Assembly (NCBI GenBank): GCA_039931615.1
Contig: JBDTRR010000030.1
Coordinates: forward strand, 5,991-69,990
Reading direction: 5' to 3'
Origin: JAHFUI01 sp039931615
GTDB lineage: Bacteria > Acidobacteriota > Vicinamibacteria > Vicinamibacterales > CAVVIG01
DNA length: 64,000 bases
The translations under genes and the position numbers were made by a program. Positions 17,242-26,495 of this stretch are shown one piece after another (position 1 is the stretch's first letter; each line of letters starts with the position of its first letter). Under the pieces are notes generated by a model. The model saw only the letters and a program-made list of their open reading frames with translations, had not been told where the DNA came from and ran no database searches.

Positions 17242-20200
17242 ATGCGGGGGTGGATGAAACTCGCGTTTTCGGTCGCGATTGCGATCCTGATGACGTCGCG
17301 ACTGGCAGCGGCGCAGACAACGACCGGCACGATCACCGGGCGCGTCGTCGACAGCCAGGGGCTGTCGGTCCCCGGCGTCACGATCAACGTGGAAGGGCCC
17401 AATCTGCAGGGGATCCTCACGGTTGTGACCTCGGAGAATGGCGACTACATCCTGCCGCAACTGCCGCCGGGCACCTACACCGTCAGCTTCCAGTTGAGCG
17501 GCTTCGAGCGGCAGCAAAAGACCATCGCCCTGGCACCGACGCAGACCCTGCCGCTGAACGTCGTCATGGGGCCGGCGGCGCTGACGGAAACCGTCACCGT
17601 CGTCGGCAACTCGGCCGACGTGTTGACGCAGACCGCACAGGTGGCGACCAGCTTCAAACAGGACCTGATCGCGACGCTGCCGACCAACCGCGACATCAAT
17701 GCCATCCTGCTGCGGGCACCGGCGGTGCATCCGACGGGACCGGGCGGCAACTATTCGATCGCCGGGGCGATGTCGTTCGAATCGCTGTTCATGGTGAACG
17801 GTGTGAACGTGAACGAGAACGTTCGCGGCCAGGCGAACGACCTCTATATCGAGGACGCGATCCAGGAAACGACGGTCGCCACCGACGGCATTTCGGCAGA
17901 GTACGGCCGATTCAGCGGTGGCGTCATCAACATTGTCACCAAATCGGGCGGCAATCTGTTCAGCGGCTCCTTCCGCGACACGCTCAACAACGACAACTGG
18001 CGGGCCTATGTCACCGGCAACGACGCGCACCCGTTCACCTCGGATTGCGCGACCTGCGGTCCGAGCTCGTTGCCGAACACCAAGATCGACCGGCTCATCC
18101 AACAGTACGAGGGCGTCTTCGGCGGACCGATCGTCAAGGATCGCCTGGGCTTCTTTTTCGCCGGACGATGGCGCAACGCGCCCGTCGGCCGTCAGACCGT
18201 CGCGCCGCTCAACATCCCTTATACGTTCGAGGATCGGAGCCAGCGCTACGAGGGCAAGGTCACCTACACGCTCAGGTCGAATCACCGGGTCGAAGGCACG
18301 TTCGAGAAGATCACGAAGAAGGAAATCAACGGCACCTTCAACACCGGGACATCGATGGATCTGGCGAGCCTGTACAGCCGCCAGCTGCCGCAAAGACTTT
18401 TTACGATCAGCTACAACGGCATCCTTTCGCCGCAGTTCTTCGTCGAGACACGGGTCTCGGCGCGGAAGTTTACCTTCATCGGCACCGGCTCACAGTTCAC
18501 CGACCTCATCAACGGCACGCTGCTGATCGATCGCGGTCGCGGCAACCTGCGCTACTGGTCGCCCACCTTCTGCGGCGTGTGCGACAACGAAGGCCGCGAC
18601 AACGACAACGAGTACGTCAAGGCGACCTATTTCAAGTCGACCAGGGGCACCGGCTCGCACCAGGTGGTGTTCGGCTACGACACCTTCAACGACAAGGTGT
18701 TTGCCAACAACCACCAGTCGGGCAGCGATTATCGAATCCTCGGCACCACGTCGTTTCCCGTCAACGGCGTGATCTATCCGCAATGGAACCCGACGACGAC
18801 CATTCTTCAGTACAACCCGATCACCGTCGGCACCCAGGGCACCAATTTCCGCACGCATTCCATCTTCTTCAACGACAACTGGCGCCTCAACACGCACGTC
18901 ACGTTCAACCTGGGCGTGCGCTGGGACAAGAACCACGGCGTGGACTCCGCCGGGCAACTCATTGCCAAGGACAGCGCGATCAGTCCACGGCTCGGTCTGG
19001 TGTGGGACCCGGGTGGGGACGGCCGGTGGTCGGTATCGGGCAGCGTCGGGAAGTACGTCGCGGCGCTCAACAGCAGCATCGCCGGGTCGTCGTCGCCGGG
19101 AGGACAACCAGCGACATTTCAGTGGACCTATCAGGGTGCGGCGATCAATCCGGACAGCGGCGCCGCCTCGCTGGTTGGCCCTGCGGCGGCGATTCAGCAG
19201 GTCTTCGACTGGTGCAATCGGGATTCGCAGGGGCTCTGTCGCGCGTCTGCGCCGTCGGTGGTGTCGGTGCCCGGCGTCTCGATCAAGATCCCGGACGGCC
19301 TCAGCTCCCCAAACGTCATGGCATACGCCGCCGGCGTCAGCCGCCAGATCACCAGCCGCGCGGTCGTGCGGGCCGACTATTCGTTCCGTGACTACCGCGA
19401 CTTCTACTCGCAGCGCATCGATACGACGACCGGACAGGTGCGTGACCAGTTCGGGCAGTTGTCCGATCTGGCCGTCGTCGAGAACACCAATGACCTGAAA
19501 CGGCGCTACTCGGGCGTGACCGTCTCCGTGACCTATCGCGTCAACGGCAGAACCGATATCGGCGGCAACTACACCCTGTCTCGGCTGTGGGGGAATTTCG
19601 ACGGCGAGAACTCCGCGAGCGGTCCGCTGACGACCGATCTGTTCCAGTATCCTGAATACCGGCAGGCGGCGTGGTACGCTCCGGAGGGGGACCTTGGGTC
19701 CGACCAGCGGCACCGCTCGACGCTCTGGGTGAACTATGGCGTCCCACGGGTGACCGGTCTGACCATCAGCCTCCTGCAGGACCTGTCGTCGGGCCTGCCG
19801 TTCGGGGCGGGCGGCGGTTCTCCGGCCGGACAGAGCGGGTTTTCGGCCAGTGCCGTCGTCGACGCCCGCGATTACGTCGTCAACCCCGGCTACGCCACAC
19901 CACAAGGCGGCAGCAACCAGACCTACTACTTCACGGCGCGCGACGCGTTTCGCACACAGGCGTCGCGCCGGACCGACTTTGCCGCCAACTACGCCTACGG
20001 CATCGGCACCGACAGCCGGAAGGTCGAGTTGTTCGTGCAAGCACAGGTGCTCAACCTGTTCAACAACCAGGACCTCTGCGGCTGTGGGTCGGACGTGTTC
20101 TCGAACGGCGGAGCGGTATTCCTGTCGCGGATCGGTTCAGCCGTGCAGACGCCCGGGACGGCGGGGCTCGTGCCGTTCAACCCGCTCACGACTGCACCCG

Positions 20201-20307
20201 TGGAAGGAACCAACTGGCGATACGGTGCCAACTGGGGCACGCCGTTGAACCGTTTCGCCTTCACCTCGCCGCGGGAATTCCGCATGACGTTCGGTGTCAG
20301 GTTCTAG
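17242..20307 (+). CDS. Oar-like TonB-dependent outer-membrane receptor 1
   Basis: 1021 residues. Signal peptide residues 1-26 (ending LAAAQT). Residues 30-115 are a carboxypeptidase-regulatory-like domain (TGTITGRVVDSQGLSVPGV). A plug domain follows (FMVNGVNVNENVRG, YIEDAIQETTVATDGISAE, INIVTKSGG) and then the long beta-barrel, ending in the outer-membrane signature FGVRF. Such Oar-like proteins are common in Acidobacteriota and are thought to bind or import large substrates using TonB energy. A strong terminator lies just downstream. It is a paralogue of the receptor at 21672, with closely matching plug sequences. Confidence 0.88.
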   Translation: MRGWMKLAFSVAIAILMTSRLAAAQTTTGTITGRVVDSQGLSVPGVTINVEGPNLQGILTVVTSENGDYILPQLPPGTYTVSFQLSGFERQQKTIALAPTQTLPLNVVMGPAALTETVTVVGNSADVLTQTAQVATSFKQDLIATLPTNRDINAILLRAPAVHPTGPGGNYSIAGAMSFESLFMVNGVNVNENVRGQANDLYIEDAIQETTVATDGISAEYGRFSGGVINIVTKSGGNLFSGSFRDTLNNDNWRAYVTGNDAHPFTSDCATCGPSSLPNTKIDRLIQQYEGVFGGPIVKDRLGFFFAGRWRNAPVGRQTVAPLNIPYTFEDRSQRYEGKVTYTLRSNHRVEGTFEKITKKEINGTFNTGTSMDLASLYSRQLPQRLFTISYNGILSPQFFVETRVSARKFTFIGTGSQFTDLINGTLLIDRGRGNLRYWSPTFCGVCDNEGRDNDNEYVKATYFKSTRGTGSHQVVFGYDTFNDKVFANNHQSGSDYRILGTTSFPVNGVIYPQWNPTTTILQYNPITVGTQGTNFRTHSIFFNDNWRLNTHVTFNLGVRWDKNHGVDSAGQLIAKDSAISPRLGLVWDPGGDGRWSVSGSVGKYVAALNSSIAGSSSPGGQPATFQWTYQGAAINPDSGAASLVGPAAAIQQVFDWCNRDSQGLCRASAPSVVSVPGVSIKIPDGLSSPNVMAYAAGVSRQITSRAVVRADYSFRDYRDFYSQRIDTTTGQVRDQFGQLSDLAVVENTNDLKRRYSGVTVSVTYRVNGRTDIGGNYTLSRLWGNFDGENSASGPLTTDLFQYPEYRQAAWYAPEGDLGSDQRHRSTLWVNYGVPRVTGLTISLLQDLSSGLPFGAGGGSPAGQSGFSASAVVDARDYVVNPGYATPQGGSNQTYYFTARDAFRTQASRRTDFAANYAYGIGTDSRKVELFVQAQVLNLFNNQDLCGCGSDVFSNGGAVFLSRIGSAVQTPGTAGLVPFNPLTTAPVEGTNWRYGANWGTPLNRFAFTSPREFRMTFGVRF

Positions 20308-20332
20308 GACACTTCCCTGGCGGGCATCTGGC

Positions 20333-20360
20333 GGGCGGGCCCGGGCCCGCCCTTTTTTTT
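20333..20360 (+). terminator. Intrinsic terminator after receptor 1
   Basis: A perfect stem GGGCGGGC-CCGG-GCCCGCCC (20333-20352) is followed directly by eight T (20353-20360). It is the clearest rho-independent terminator in the window. Confidence 0.9.
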
Positions 20361-20448
20361 GGTACACTGGCACTGGAATCGCACGTCCTGTCCGCATGCC
20401 GGGGACCAGCCACGGCCCGCGGCTCGAGCGGGACACCACGTACACGTG

Positions 20449-21348
20449 ATGAAAGAGCAGTTCGTCCGGAGCTTTTCGCTGGCCGCGCTCAGCCCCGATC
20501 CGGACCTGGCGATCGCGGCGCTGATGATCGCGCGGATCGAGTTCCCGAAGCTCGACGCCGGGCCGTACCTCGATCGGCTCGACGCACTCGGCCTGGAGGC
20601 GAAACAGCGGGTCGCGGCTGCCGCCGTCGTTCCCGGCGAGGCGCCGCCGCGCGTCGATCCCGACCGCTATGCCCGGGTGATGGCGCTCAACGATTACCTG
20701 TTCAACGAGCTGCACTTCGTCGGGAACGAGGTGCAGTACGAGGATCCCCGCAACAGCTTCCTCAACGAGGTGATCGACCGCCGGACCGGCATTCCGATCA
20801 CGCTGGCGCTGCTCTACATGGAAATCGCCCGGCGCGCCGGTCTGAGCGTTGAGGGGATCAACTTCCCGGGTCACTTCCTGCTGCGCTGCCGGGCCCGGCT
20901 CGGCCTGCCCTACTCGGAGGATCTGATCATCGACGCCTACCACGGCGGCGCCCTGCTGTCGGAAGCGGCCTGCCGCGAGCTGCTGCGGCAGCACGCCGGC
21001 GAAGACGCGGTGTTCGATTACCGCTTGCTGGGCCGCGCCACCAAGCCGCAGATCCTGGCGCGGATGCTGCTGAACCTGAAGCGGGTCTACGTCCGCCTGC
21101 ATTCGTTCCCGCAGGCCCGCGACGTCACCGAGCTGCTGCTGGCGGTCGACCCGTCGGCGGCCGACGAGCTCCGCGACCGCGGCCTGCTGGCCTACAACCT
21201 GAAGGATTTCTCGGCGGCCCTGCGGGATCTGCAGGCGTATCTCCAGATCGCGCCGGCAGCGGCGCTCGACGAAGACGAACGGGGCGAGCACGAAGAGATC
21301 TGGGAGCACGTCAAGACGCTGCGCCGCCGGGTCGCCTCCCTGAACTGA
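20449..21348 (+). CDS. SirB1/transglutaminase-like core-2 family protein
   Basis: 299 residues. The central part (NDYLFNELHFVGNEVQYEDP, IPITLALLYMEIARRAGL, GINFPGHFLLR) is the SirB1 type of transglutaminase-like fold. Residues ~215-285 resemble tetratricopeptide helices (RDRGLLAYNLKDFSAALRDL). The family cysteine of active transglutaminases is not obvious, so enzymatic activity is doubtful. ATG 20449 was chosen; the frame stays open upstream but runs through the terminator region. It lies between the two Oar-like receptors on the same strand; a functional link is not shown. Confidence 0.75.
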   Translation: MKEQFVRSFSLAALSPDPDLAIAALMIARIEFPKLDAGPYLDRLDALGLEAKQRVAAAAVVPGEAPPRVDPDRYARVMALNDYLFNELHFVGNEVQYEDPRNSFLNEVIDRRTGIPITLALLYMEIARRAGLSVEGINFPGHFLLRCRARLGLPYSEDLIIDAYHGGALLSEAACRELLRQHAGEDAVFDYRLLGRATKPQILARMLLNLKRVYVRLHSFPQARDVTELLLAVDPSAADELRDRGLLAYNLKDFSAALRDLQAYLQIAPAAALDEDERGEHEEIWEHVKTLRRRVASLN

Positions 21349-21389
21349 GCCGGGACGGACGCGCCGGCCGATTGACGCGGTCAACCGGA

Positions 21390-21560
21390 TCAGCACGAGC
21401 AGGCCTGCGTTTCGATGGCCATCGCCTGCCGCGTCTCGCCGGTTCCCGGGTGTGCAATTGTGTACTGGCCGGTCGGCGGCGATCTGGTACATCTTGTTGA
21501 TGTCCAGTCCCTTGGAGACCCATGCCATCCGGGCGCTGCGCTCCGGGTCGCATCCAGATG
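21390..21560 (-). pseudogene. Decayed 3' end of an unidentified gene
   Basis: On the minus strand the upper part reads MAWVSKGLDINKMYQIAAD (21528 downward) and, after a shift of four extra bases at 21468-21471, continues as QYTIAHPGTGETRQAM and IETQACSC to a TGA at 21390-21392. Both pieces have the high GC third positions of real genes here and join into one sensible C-terminus. Upstream of about 21560 coding character fades. I do not recognise the family; the Cys-Ser-Cys end is distinctive. Confidence 0.5.
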
Positions 21561-21600
21561 GCGGCAGGGGGCGATGCGCCTAGAGCCCTCTGCGTTTGCA

Positions 21601-21628
21601 GGTAGCGTCCGGCTTTCCGGACACTACC
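21601..21628. repeat. Short single-hairpin relative of the dispersed repeat
   Basis: GGTAGCGTCCGG (21601-21612), a 4-base loop and CCGGACACTACC (21617-21628) form one hairpin with one mismatch. The arms match the outer arm and hairpin-1 sequences of the full repeat, as if the middle were deleted. Confidence 0.6.
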
Positions 21629-21671
21629 TACAGGTAAACGGCCGGCAGGCAGTCTTTCGAGGAGACGTTCG

Positions 21672-24620
21672 ATGCGGTGGATGAAAGCGTGGCTCGGCGT
21701 CCTCGCTGTGGTTCTTCTGTCGGCAGGGCCGGCATCGGGACAGGCCACGACCGGCACCATTACCGGCCGCGCCCTCGATGGCCAGGGGCAGCCGCTGCCG
21801 GGGGTGACGGTCACGGCCACCTCGCCCAACCTGCAGGGCACCAGAACGGCCACGACCGGGACTCAGGGCGACTATATCTTCGCCGTGCTGCCCCCCGGCA
21901 CCTACACGGTCAGCTTCGAGCTGCCCGGCTTCGATCGCCAGAAACGTTCGGTCGCGCTCGCCCCGACCCAGGTCTATCCGCTCGACATCGCGATGGGGCT
22001 GCCGAGCCTCGACGTGGTCGTGAACGTCGTCGGGGCGGCGTCGGTGCTGGTGCAGACGGCCCAGGTGGCCACCAACCTCAGTCAGGTCCTGATCGCCGCG
22101 CTGCCGACCAATCGTGACATCAATGCGGCGCTGCTGCTGGCGCCATCGGTGCACGCGACCGGTCCCGGCGGCAGCTATTCGATCTCCGGCGGCATGACGT
22201 TCGAGAACCGGTTCCTGCTCAACGGCGTGACGATCAACGAGAACCTGCGCGGGCAGCCGTACGACCTGTACATCGAGGACGCGATTCAGGAGACGACGGT
22301 CGCCTCGGCGGGCATTTCGGCGGAGTTCGGCCACTTCGGCGGCGGCGTCGTCAACGTCATCACCAAGTCGGGCGGGGACCGCTTCAGCGGATCGCTGCGC
22401 GACACGCTGAACAACGACTCGTGGCGGGCGTTGACGCCCTACGCCGCCGACCAGAAAGCCGCTGACCTGCTGTCGACCTACGAGTACACGCTGGGCGGGC
22501 CGATCCTGCACAACCGCCTCTGGTTCTTCACCGCCGGACGGCTGCAGAACACGACCGAAGGGCGGACGCTGGCGACGACCAACGGCAGCTACGATTTCGG
22601 CCGGGTGCTGCGGCGCTACGAGGGCAAGGCGACCTACTCGACCAACAGCCGGGCCCGCCTCGAGGGCAGCTACATGATGTCGACGGAGCAGCAGACCAAC
22701 GCCGCCCAGGACATCACGCTGGCGATGGACCGCAGCAGCCTGTTCGACACGACCCGCGACCTGGACCTGTTCACGATCAACTATTTCGGGATCCTGACAC
22801 CGCGGCTCGCGGTCGAGGCCCGCTATTCGGTCCGCAACGACACCATCAAGGACTTCGGCGGCCGGTCGACCGATCAAGTGAACGGCACGCTGTTGCTGGA
22901 CGGAACGACCGGCCGGCGCTACTGGGCGCCGACCTTCTGCGGCGTCTGTGACCCCGAGGAGCGCGACAACCAGACGCTGTTCCTCAAGGGATCGTATTTC
23001 CGCAGCACCGCCGGCGCCGGTTCCCACAACACCGTCTTCGGCTACGACGGCTTCAACGATCGGCGGTTCGCCAACAACCATCAATCGGGCAGCGACTACC
23101 GGATCTACGGATCGTCGACGATCGTCACCGGCGAGACGGTCACGCCAGTATTCATCAGCGGACCGACCACCGTCATTCAATGGAATCCGATCCGGGTCGA
23201 GAGCCTGGGGACGAAATTCCGGACCCACGGGGCATTCTTCAGCGACAGCTGGCGCATCTCCTCCCGCCTCACCGCCAACCTCGGCCTTCGTTTCGACAAG
23301 AACGACGGCGTCAACAGCGCCGGCGACGTCGTCTCCCGCGACAGCGCCTGGAGCCCGCGGCTCGGCGTCGTCTGGGATCCGACCGGCGGCGAGCGCTGGT
23401 CGGTCAGCGGCAGCATCGGCAGGTACGTCTCAGCGCTGGCGAACACCATCGCCAACACCGGCTCCGCCGGCGGCAATTCGGACAACTATCTGTATGTCTA
23501 CGAAGGACCGTCGATCAATGCGAGCAAGGTGGTCGAAGTGCCAACCGCAGCGGCGGTCGGCCAGGTGTTCGACTGGTTCAACACCCACGGCGGAACCAGC
23601 CGGCCGCTGAGTAGCGGCAGCTATCCCATTTCGCTCGTGGCGGTTGGTACAACGCCCGTGATTCGCGATTCGCTGACCTCGCCGAATGCGCTGGAGTACG
23701 CCGGCGGGATCAGCCGCCGCCTCGGCGAGCGGGCGACCGTCCGGGCCGACCTGATCTACCGCAGCTTCCACGATTTCTACGCCTGGCGGACCGACCAGAC
23801 CACCGGCTCGGTGACCGACAGTCTGGGCCAGACTCTCGACCTGACGCTGGTCGAGAACACGGATCGGCTGAAACGGCGCTACGCCGGCCTCAGCACCCAG
23901 GGCACCTATCGCGCCGCCGCGCGGCTCAACCTGGGCGCGACCTACACGCTGTCGCGCACCTGGGGGAACTTCGACGGCGAAACCGCCAACGGACCGGCAC
24001 CCGATGCCGGGCTCCAGTACCCGGAGTACAAGCAGGCGGCCTGGAACTATCCGGAGGGCGATCTGTCGATCGACCAGCGCCATCGGGCGCGGGTCTGGGC
24101 CACCTACGGCGTGCCGCGGATCTCCGGCCTGCTGGTCAGCGTCCTCCAGACGCTGGAGACCGGTGTTCCCTACGGCGCCGTCGCCATGAGCCGCCTCAAC
24201 CCGCAGCTCTACGTGACCAACCCCGGTTACGTCTCACCGCCGACCGCAGTGACCTACTACCTGACACCGCGCGACGCCTTCCGTACCGAAGGGCAACGGC
24301 GCATCGATCTCGCCGCCAACTATGCCCACAAGCTGTCCCAGCGCGGCGGCGTCGAGCTCTTCGGCCAGTTCCAGGTGCTCAACCTGTTCAACCAGTCGCA
24401 GCTGTGCGGCTGCGGCCAGGCGGTGTTCCAGAACGGCGGCGCGGTGAACAGGGCGCAGATCGATCAGACCGCCCGCATCCTGCAGTCGTTCAACCCGTTC
24501 ACCACCGTCCCGGTGGAGGGTGTGAACTGGACCAGGGAGCCCAACTTCGGCAAGGCAGTGAGCCGGCTGTCGTACACGCCGCCCCGCGCCTTTCGCGCGT
24601 CGTTCGGCGTGAGATTCTGA
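21672..24620 (+). CDS. Oar-like TonB-dependent outer-membrane receptor 2
   Basis: 982 residues. Signal peptide to about residue 24 (PASGQA), a carboxypeptidase-regulatory-like domain (TGTITGRALDGQGQPLPGV), a plug (FLLNGVTINENLRG, YIEDAIQETTVASAGISAE) and a beta-barrel ending FGVRF. It parallels receptor 1 along its whole length, including the barrel motif CGVCD followed by an ERDN/GRDN-type segment. The ribosome site GAGGAG lies about 9 nt upstream. The two probably arose by duplication and diverged in the barrel and loops, which suggests different ligands. The ligand is unknown. Confidence 0.88.
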   Translation: MRWMKAWLGVLAVVLLSAGPASGQATTGTITGRALDGQGQPLPGVTVTATSPNLQGTRTATTGTQGDYIFAVLPPGTYTVSFELPGFDRQKRSVALAPTQVYPLDIAMGLPSLDVVVNVVGAASVLVQTAQVATNLSQVLIAALPTNRDINAALLLAPSVHATGPGGSYSISGGMTFENRFLLNGVTINENLRGQPYDLYIEDAIQETTVASAGISAEFGHFGGGVVNVITKSGGDRFSGSLRDTLNNDSWRALTPYAADQKAADLLSTYEYTLGGPILHNRLWFFTAGRLQNTTEGRTLATTNGSYDFGRVLRRYEGKATYSTNSRARLEGSYMMSTEQQTNAAQDITLAMDRSSLFDTTRDLDLFTINYFGILTPRLAVEARYSVRNDTIKDFGGRSTDQVNGTLLLDGTTGRRYWAPTFCGVCDPEERDNQTLFLKGSYFRSTAGAGSHNTVFGYDGFNDRRFANNHQSGSDYRIYGSSTIVTGETVTPVFISGPTTVIQWNPIRVESLGTKFRTHGAFFSDSWRISSRLTANLGLRFDKNDGVNSAGDVVSRDSAWSPRLGVVWDPTGGERWSVSGSIGRYVSALANTIANTGSAGGNSDNYLYVYEGPSINASKVVEVPTAAAVGQVFDWFNTHGGTSRPLSSGSYPISLVAVGTTPVIRDSLTSPNALEYAGGISRRLGERATVRADLIYRSFHDFYAWRTDQTTGSVTDSLGQTLDLTLVENTDRLKRRYAGLSTQGTYRAAARLNLGATYTLSRTWGNFDGETANGPAPDAGLQYPEYKQAAWNYPEGDLSIDQRHRARVWATYGVPRISGLLVSVLQTLETGVPYGAVAMSRLNPQLYVTNPGYVSPPTAVTYYLTPRDAFRTEGQRRIDLAANYAHKLSQRGGVELFGQFQVLNLFNQSQLCGCGQAVFQNGGAVNRAQIDQTARILQSFNPFTTVPVEGVNWTREPNFGKAVSRLSYTPPRAFRASFGVRF

Positions 24621-24633
24621 GCGATCGTTCTCC

Positions 24634-26061
24634 TCAGTGGAACTCCGCTGAGTCCTCGACTTCCTCGGCGGTCAACGACTGGGCGGCGGGGGCAGCCGTC
24701 CGGGCGATCTCTTCGTAGAGATACGCCGACGCGATGATGCCGTTGTGGAAGTTGCCGAGGTCGAGCTTCTCGTTCGGCGCATGCGCGTTCTCATCCGGCA
24801 GCCCGACGCCGAACAGCACGGACGGCAATCCGAGCACGTCCTGGAACGTCGACACCACCGGAATCGATCCACCTTCGCGCGTGAAGACCGGCTTGCGCCC
24901 GAAGCCGCGTTCGATCGCCCGCCCGGCGGCCTGGATGAACGGGCTGTCGAACGACGCCATCCACGCCTTGCCGCCCTGCATGCCGGTGAACTTCAACTCG
25001 ACAGTCTTCGGCGTGATCTTCCGGACATAGGCTTCGAACTGCGCGGCGATCCTGGCCGGGTCCTGGTCGGGCACCAGGCGCATGCTGATCTTCGCCATCG
25101 CCACCGCCGGCAGCACGGTCTTCGCGCCTTCGCCGGTGAAGCCGGACAGCAGGCCGTTGACTTCCAGCGTCGGCCGCGCCCAGGTCCGCTCGAGCGTCGA
25201 GTAGCCGCTCTCGCCGGTCAGCTTGGAAAACCCGAAATCCTTGCGGTACTTCTTCTCGTTGAACGGCAGCTGCGCCCAGGCTTCGCGCTCGGCCGGCTCG
25301 AGCGGCCGGACATCGTCGTAGAAGCCGGGGACCTTGATGCGGCCCGACTTGTCCTTCATCTGCGCGATCATCTGCGCCAGGACGAAGGCCGGGTTGGCGA
25401 CGGCGCCGCCGAACACGCCGGAGTGCAGATCGGTCTTGCTGGCGCGCAGGTCGATCTGGGTGTAGACCAGGCCGCGGAGACCGTAGCAGATCGACGGGAC
25501 GCCGCGGGCGAACATCGACGTGTCCGAGATGACGACGACGTCGGCCGCGAGATCGGTCTTGTGCGCGGCGATGAAGTCGTCGAGGTTGCGGCTGCCGATT
25601 TCTTCTTCCCCTTCGACCATCAGCTTCATGTTCAGCGGCAGGCGACCGTTCTGGCGGAGGTGCGCCTCGATCGCCTTGAAGTGCATGAACACCTGTCCCT
25701 TGTCGTCGGCCGAGCCGCGGGCGTAGAGCTCGCCGTCGCGGATGGTCGCCTCGAACGGCGGCGTTTCCCACAGCTCGATCGGATCGACCGGCTGGACGTC
25801 GTAGTGGCCGTAGAACAGGATGGTCGGGGCGCCCGGTGCGCCCAGCCAGTCTCCGTAGACGACGGGGTTGCCCGGAGTGTCGATCAGGCGGACGTTCTGC
25901 AATCCGATCCGCCGCATCTCATCCGCACACCATGACGCGCAGCGCTTGACGTCGTCGACGTGCTCCGGCAGCGCACTGATGCTGGGAATGGCCAGCAGCT
26001 CCTTCAGCTCGTCGAGGTATCGCTCGCGGTTCACATTGATGAAGTCGATCACCTTGTCCAT
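24634..26061 (-). CDS. M20 family metallopeptidase (dipeptidase)
   Basis: 475 residues. Zinc-site signatures of the M20 family are YGHYDVQP (first His), RGSADDKGQ (bridging Asp), EGEEEIGS (catalytic and metal Glu) and SDTSMFARG. The inserted dimerisation domain follows (about 215-370). The layout resembles the CNDP/DapE-like dipeptidases that hydrolyse short peptides in the cytoplasm. I chose ATG 26061 with GAGGAG upstream; the longer frame to 26136 adds a non-conserved leader. It converges on receptor 2, with 13 bp between the stops. Confidence 0.88.
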   Translation of the reverse strand: MDKVIDFINVNRERYLDELKELLAIPSISALPEHVDDVKRCASWCADEMRRIGLQNVRLIDTPGNPVVYGDWLGAPGAPTILFYGHYDVQPVDPIELWETPPFEATIRDGELYARGSADDKGQVFMHFKAIEAHLRQNGRLPLNMKLMVEGEEEIGSRNLDDFIAAHKTDLAADVVVISDTSMFARGVPSICYGLRGLVYTQIDLRASKTDLHSGVFGGAVANPAFVLAQMIAQMKDKSGRIKVPGFYDDVRPLEPAEREAWAQLPFNEKKYRKDFGFSKLTGESGYSTLERTWARPTLEVNGLLSGFTGEGAKTVLPAVAMAKISMRLVPDQDPARIAAQFEAYVRKITPKTVELKFTGMQGGKAWMASFDSPFIQAAGRAIERGFGRKPVFTREGGSIPVVSTFQDVLGLPSVLFGVGLPDENAHAPNEKLDLGNFHNGIIASAYLYEEIARTAAPAAQSLTAEEVEDSAEFH

Positions 26062-26156
26062 GTCGATTCGTGACTCCTCGATCGGGACCGGCCAGTCGGC
26101 CGTCGCCCGCGTTTTCCGTCCGTTCCAGGTCCGCACGCGATTCTGCCATGCGGCCG

Positions 26157-26420
26157 CTATCCCGCGACACCAGCCCAGCGGCCATCATCGTCGATCGCCA
26201 GCCCATCGGCCTTCAGCTTGTCGAGATGCGCGCGAATGTTCTCGACGCCCGCCGGCAGCAGCGCCGGGGCGAGACCATCATAGATGGATTCGGCAATCGC
26301 GGTCGCTGTCGAATGGCCGCGCCGCAGCGCGGCGACGACCTGGCGCTCCCCGCAGCCGCCGGTGTTCGACGTGGGCGGAAAGCACGGCGAGCGGGTCGGC
26401 GATCACCGGGCCACGCGGCC
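26157..26420 (-). pseudogene. Remnant of a metallo-beta-lactamase-fold hydrolase (C-terminal part)
   Basis: Minus-strand translation gives RGPVIADPLAVLSAHVEHRR and then, after one extra G in a G4 run at 26348-26351, ERQVVAALRRGHSTATAIA, YDGLAPALLPAGVENIRAHL, DKLKADGLA and a stop at 26157-26159. This matches the C-terminal helical part of LACTB2-type metallo-beta-lactamase proteins (HG-P, HRxxRExQV, LxxLxxxG). The catalytic N-terminal domain is missing: similarity stops beside a partial dispersed repeat at 26439-26480. A sequencing error could explain the frameshift but not the missing domain. Confidence 0.6.
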
Positions 26421-26438
26421 CGGGTCGGCGCGTGCCAG

Positions 26439-26480
26439 AGCCGGACCGTGGGAGTCCGCCTGAAGGCGGACACTACGTAC
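26439..26480. repeat. Truncated copy of the dispersed two-hairpin repeat
   Basis: It begins at AGCCGGACC (half of hairpin 1) and continues through GTCCGCCT-GA-AGGCGGAC to ACTACGTA. The left outer arm is missing. It sits where the metallo-beta-lactamase remnant loses its upstream part. Confidence 0.75.
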
Positions 26481-26495
26481 AATTCAGGAAACTCA

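Larger units (their letters stand above)
21349..21671. other. 323-bp intergenic region between SirB1-like gene and receptor 2
   Basis: No intact gene is present. It holds, left to right, a decayed minus-strand coding remnant (21390-21560), a short hairpin related to the dispersed repeat (21601-21628), and a GAGGAG ribosome site before ATG 21672. No clear promoter is seen. Confidence 0.5.

Noticed and set aside
20449..21348. SirB1-like protein as an active transglutaminase
   Set aside because: The characteristic catalytic cysteine motif is not visible in the core-2 domain, so only the fold is claimed.
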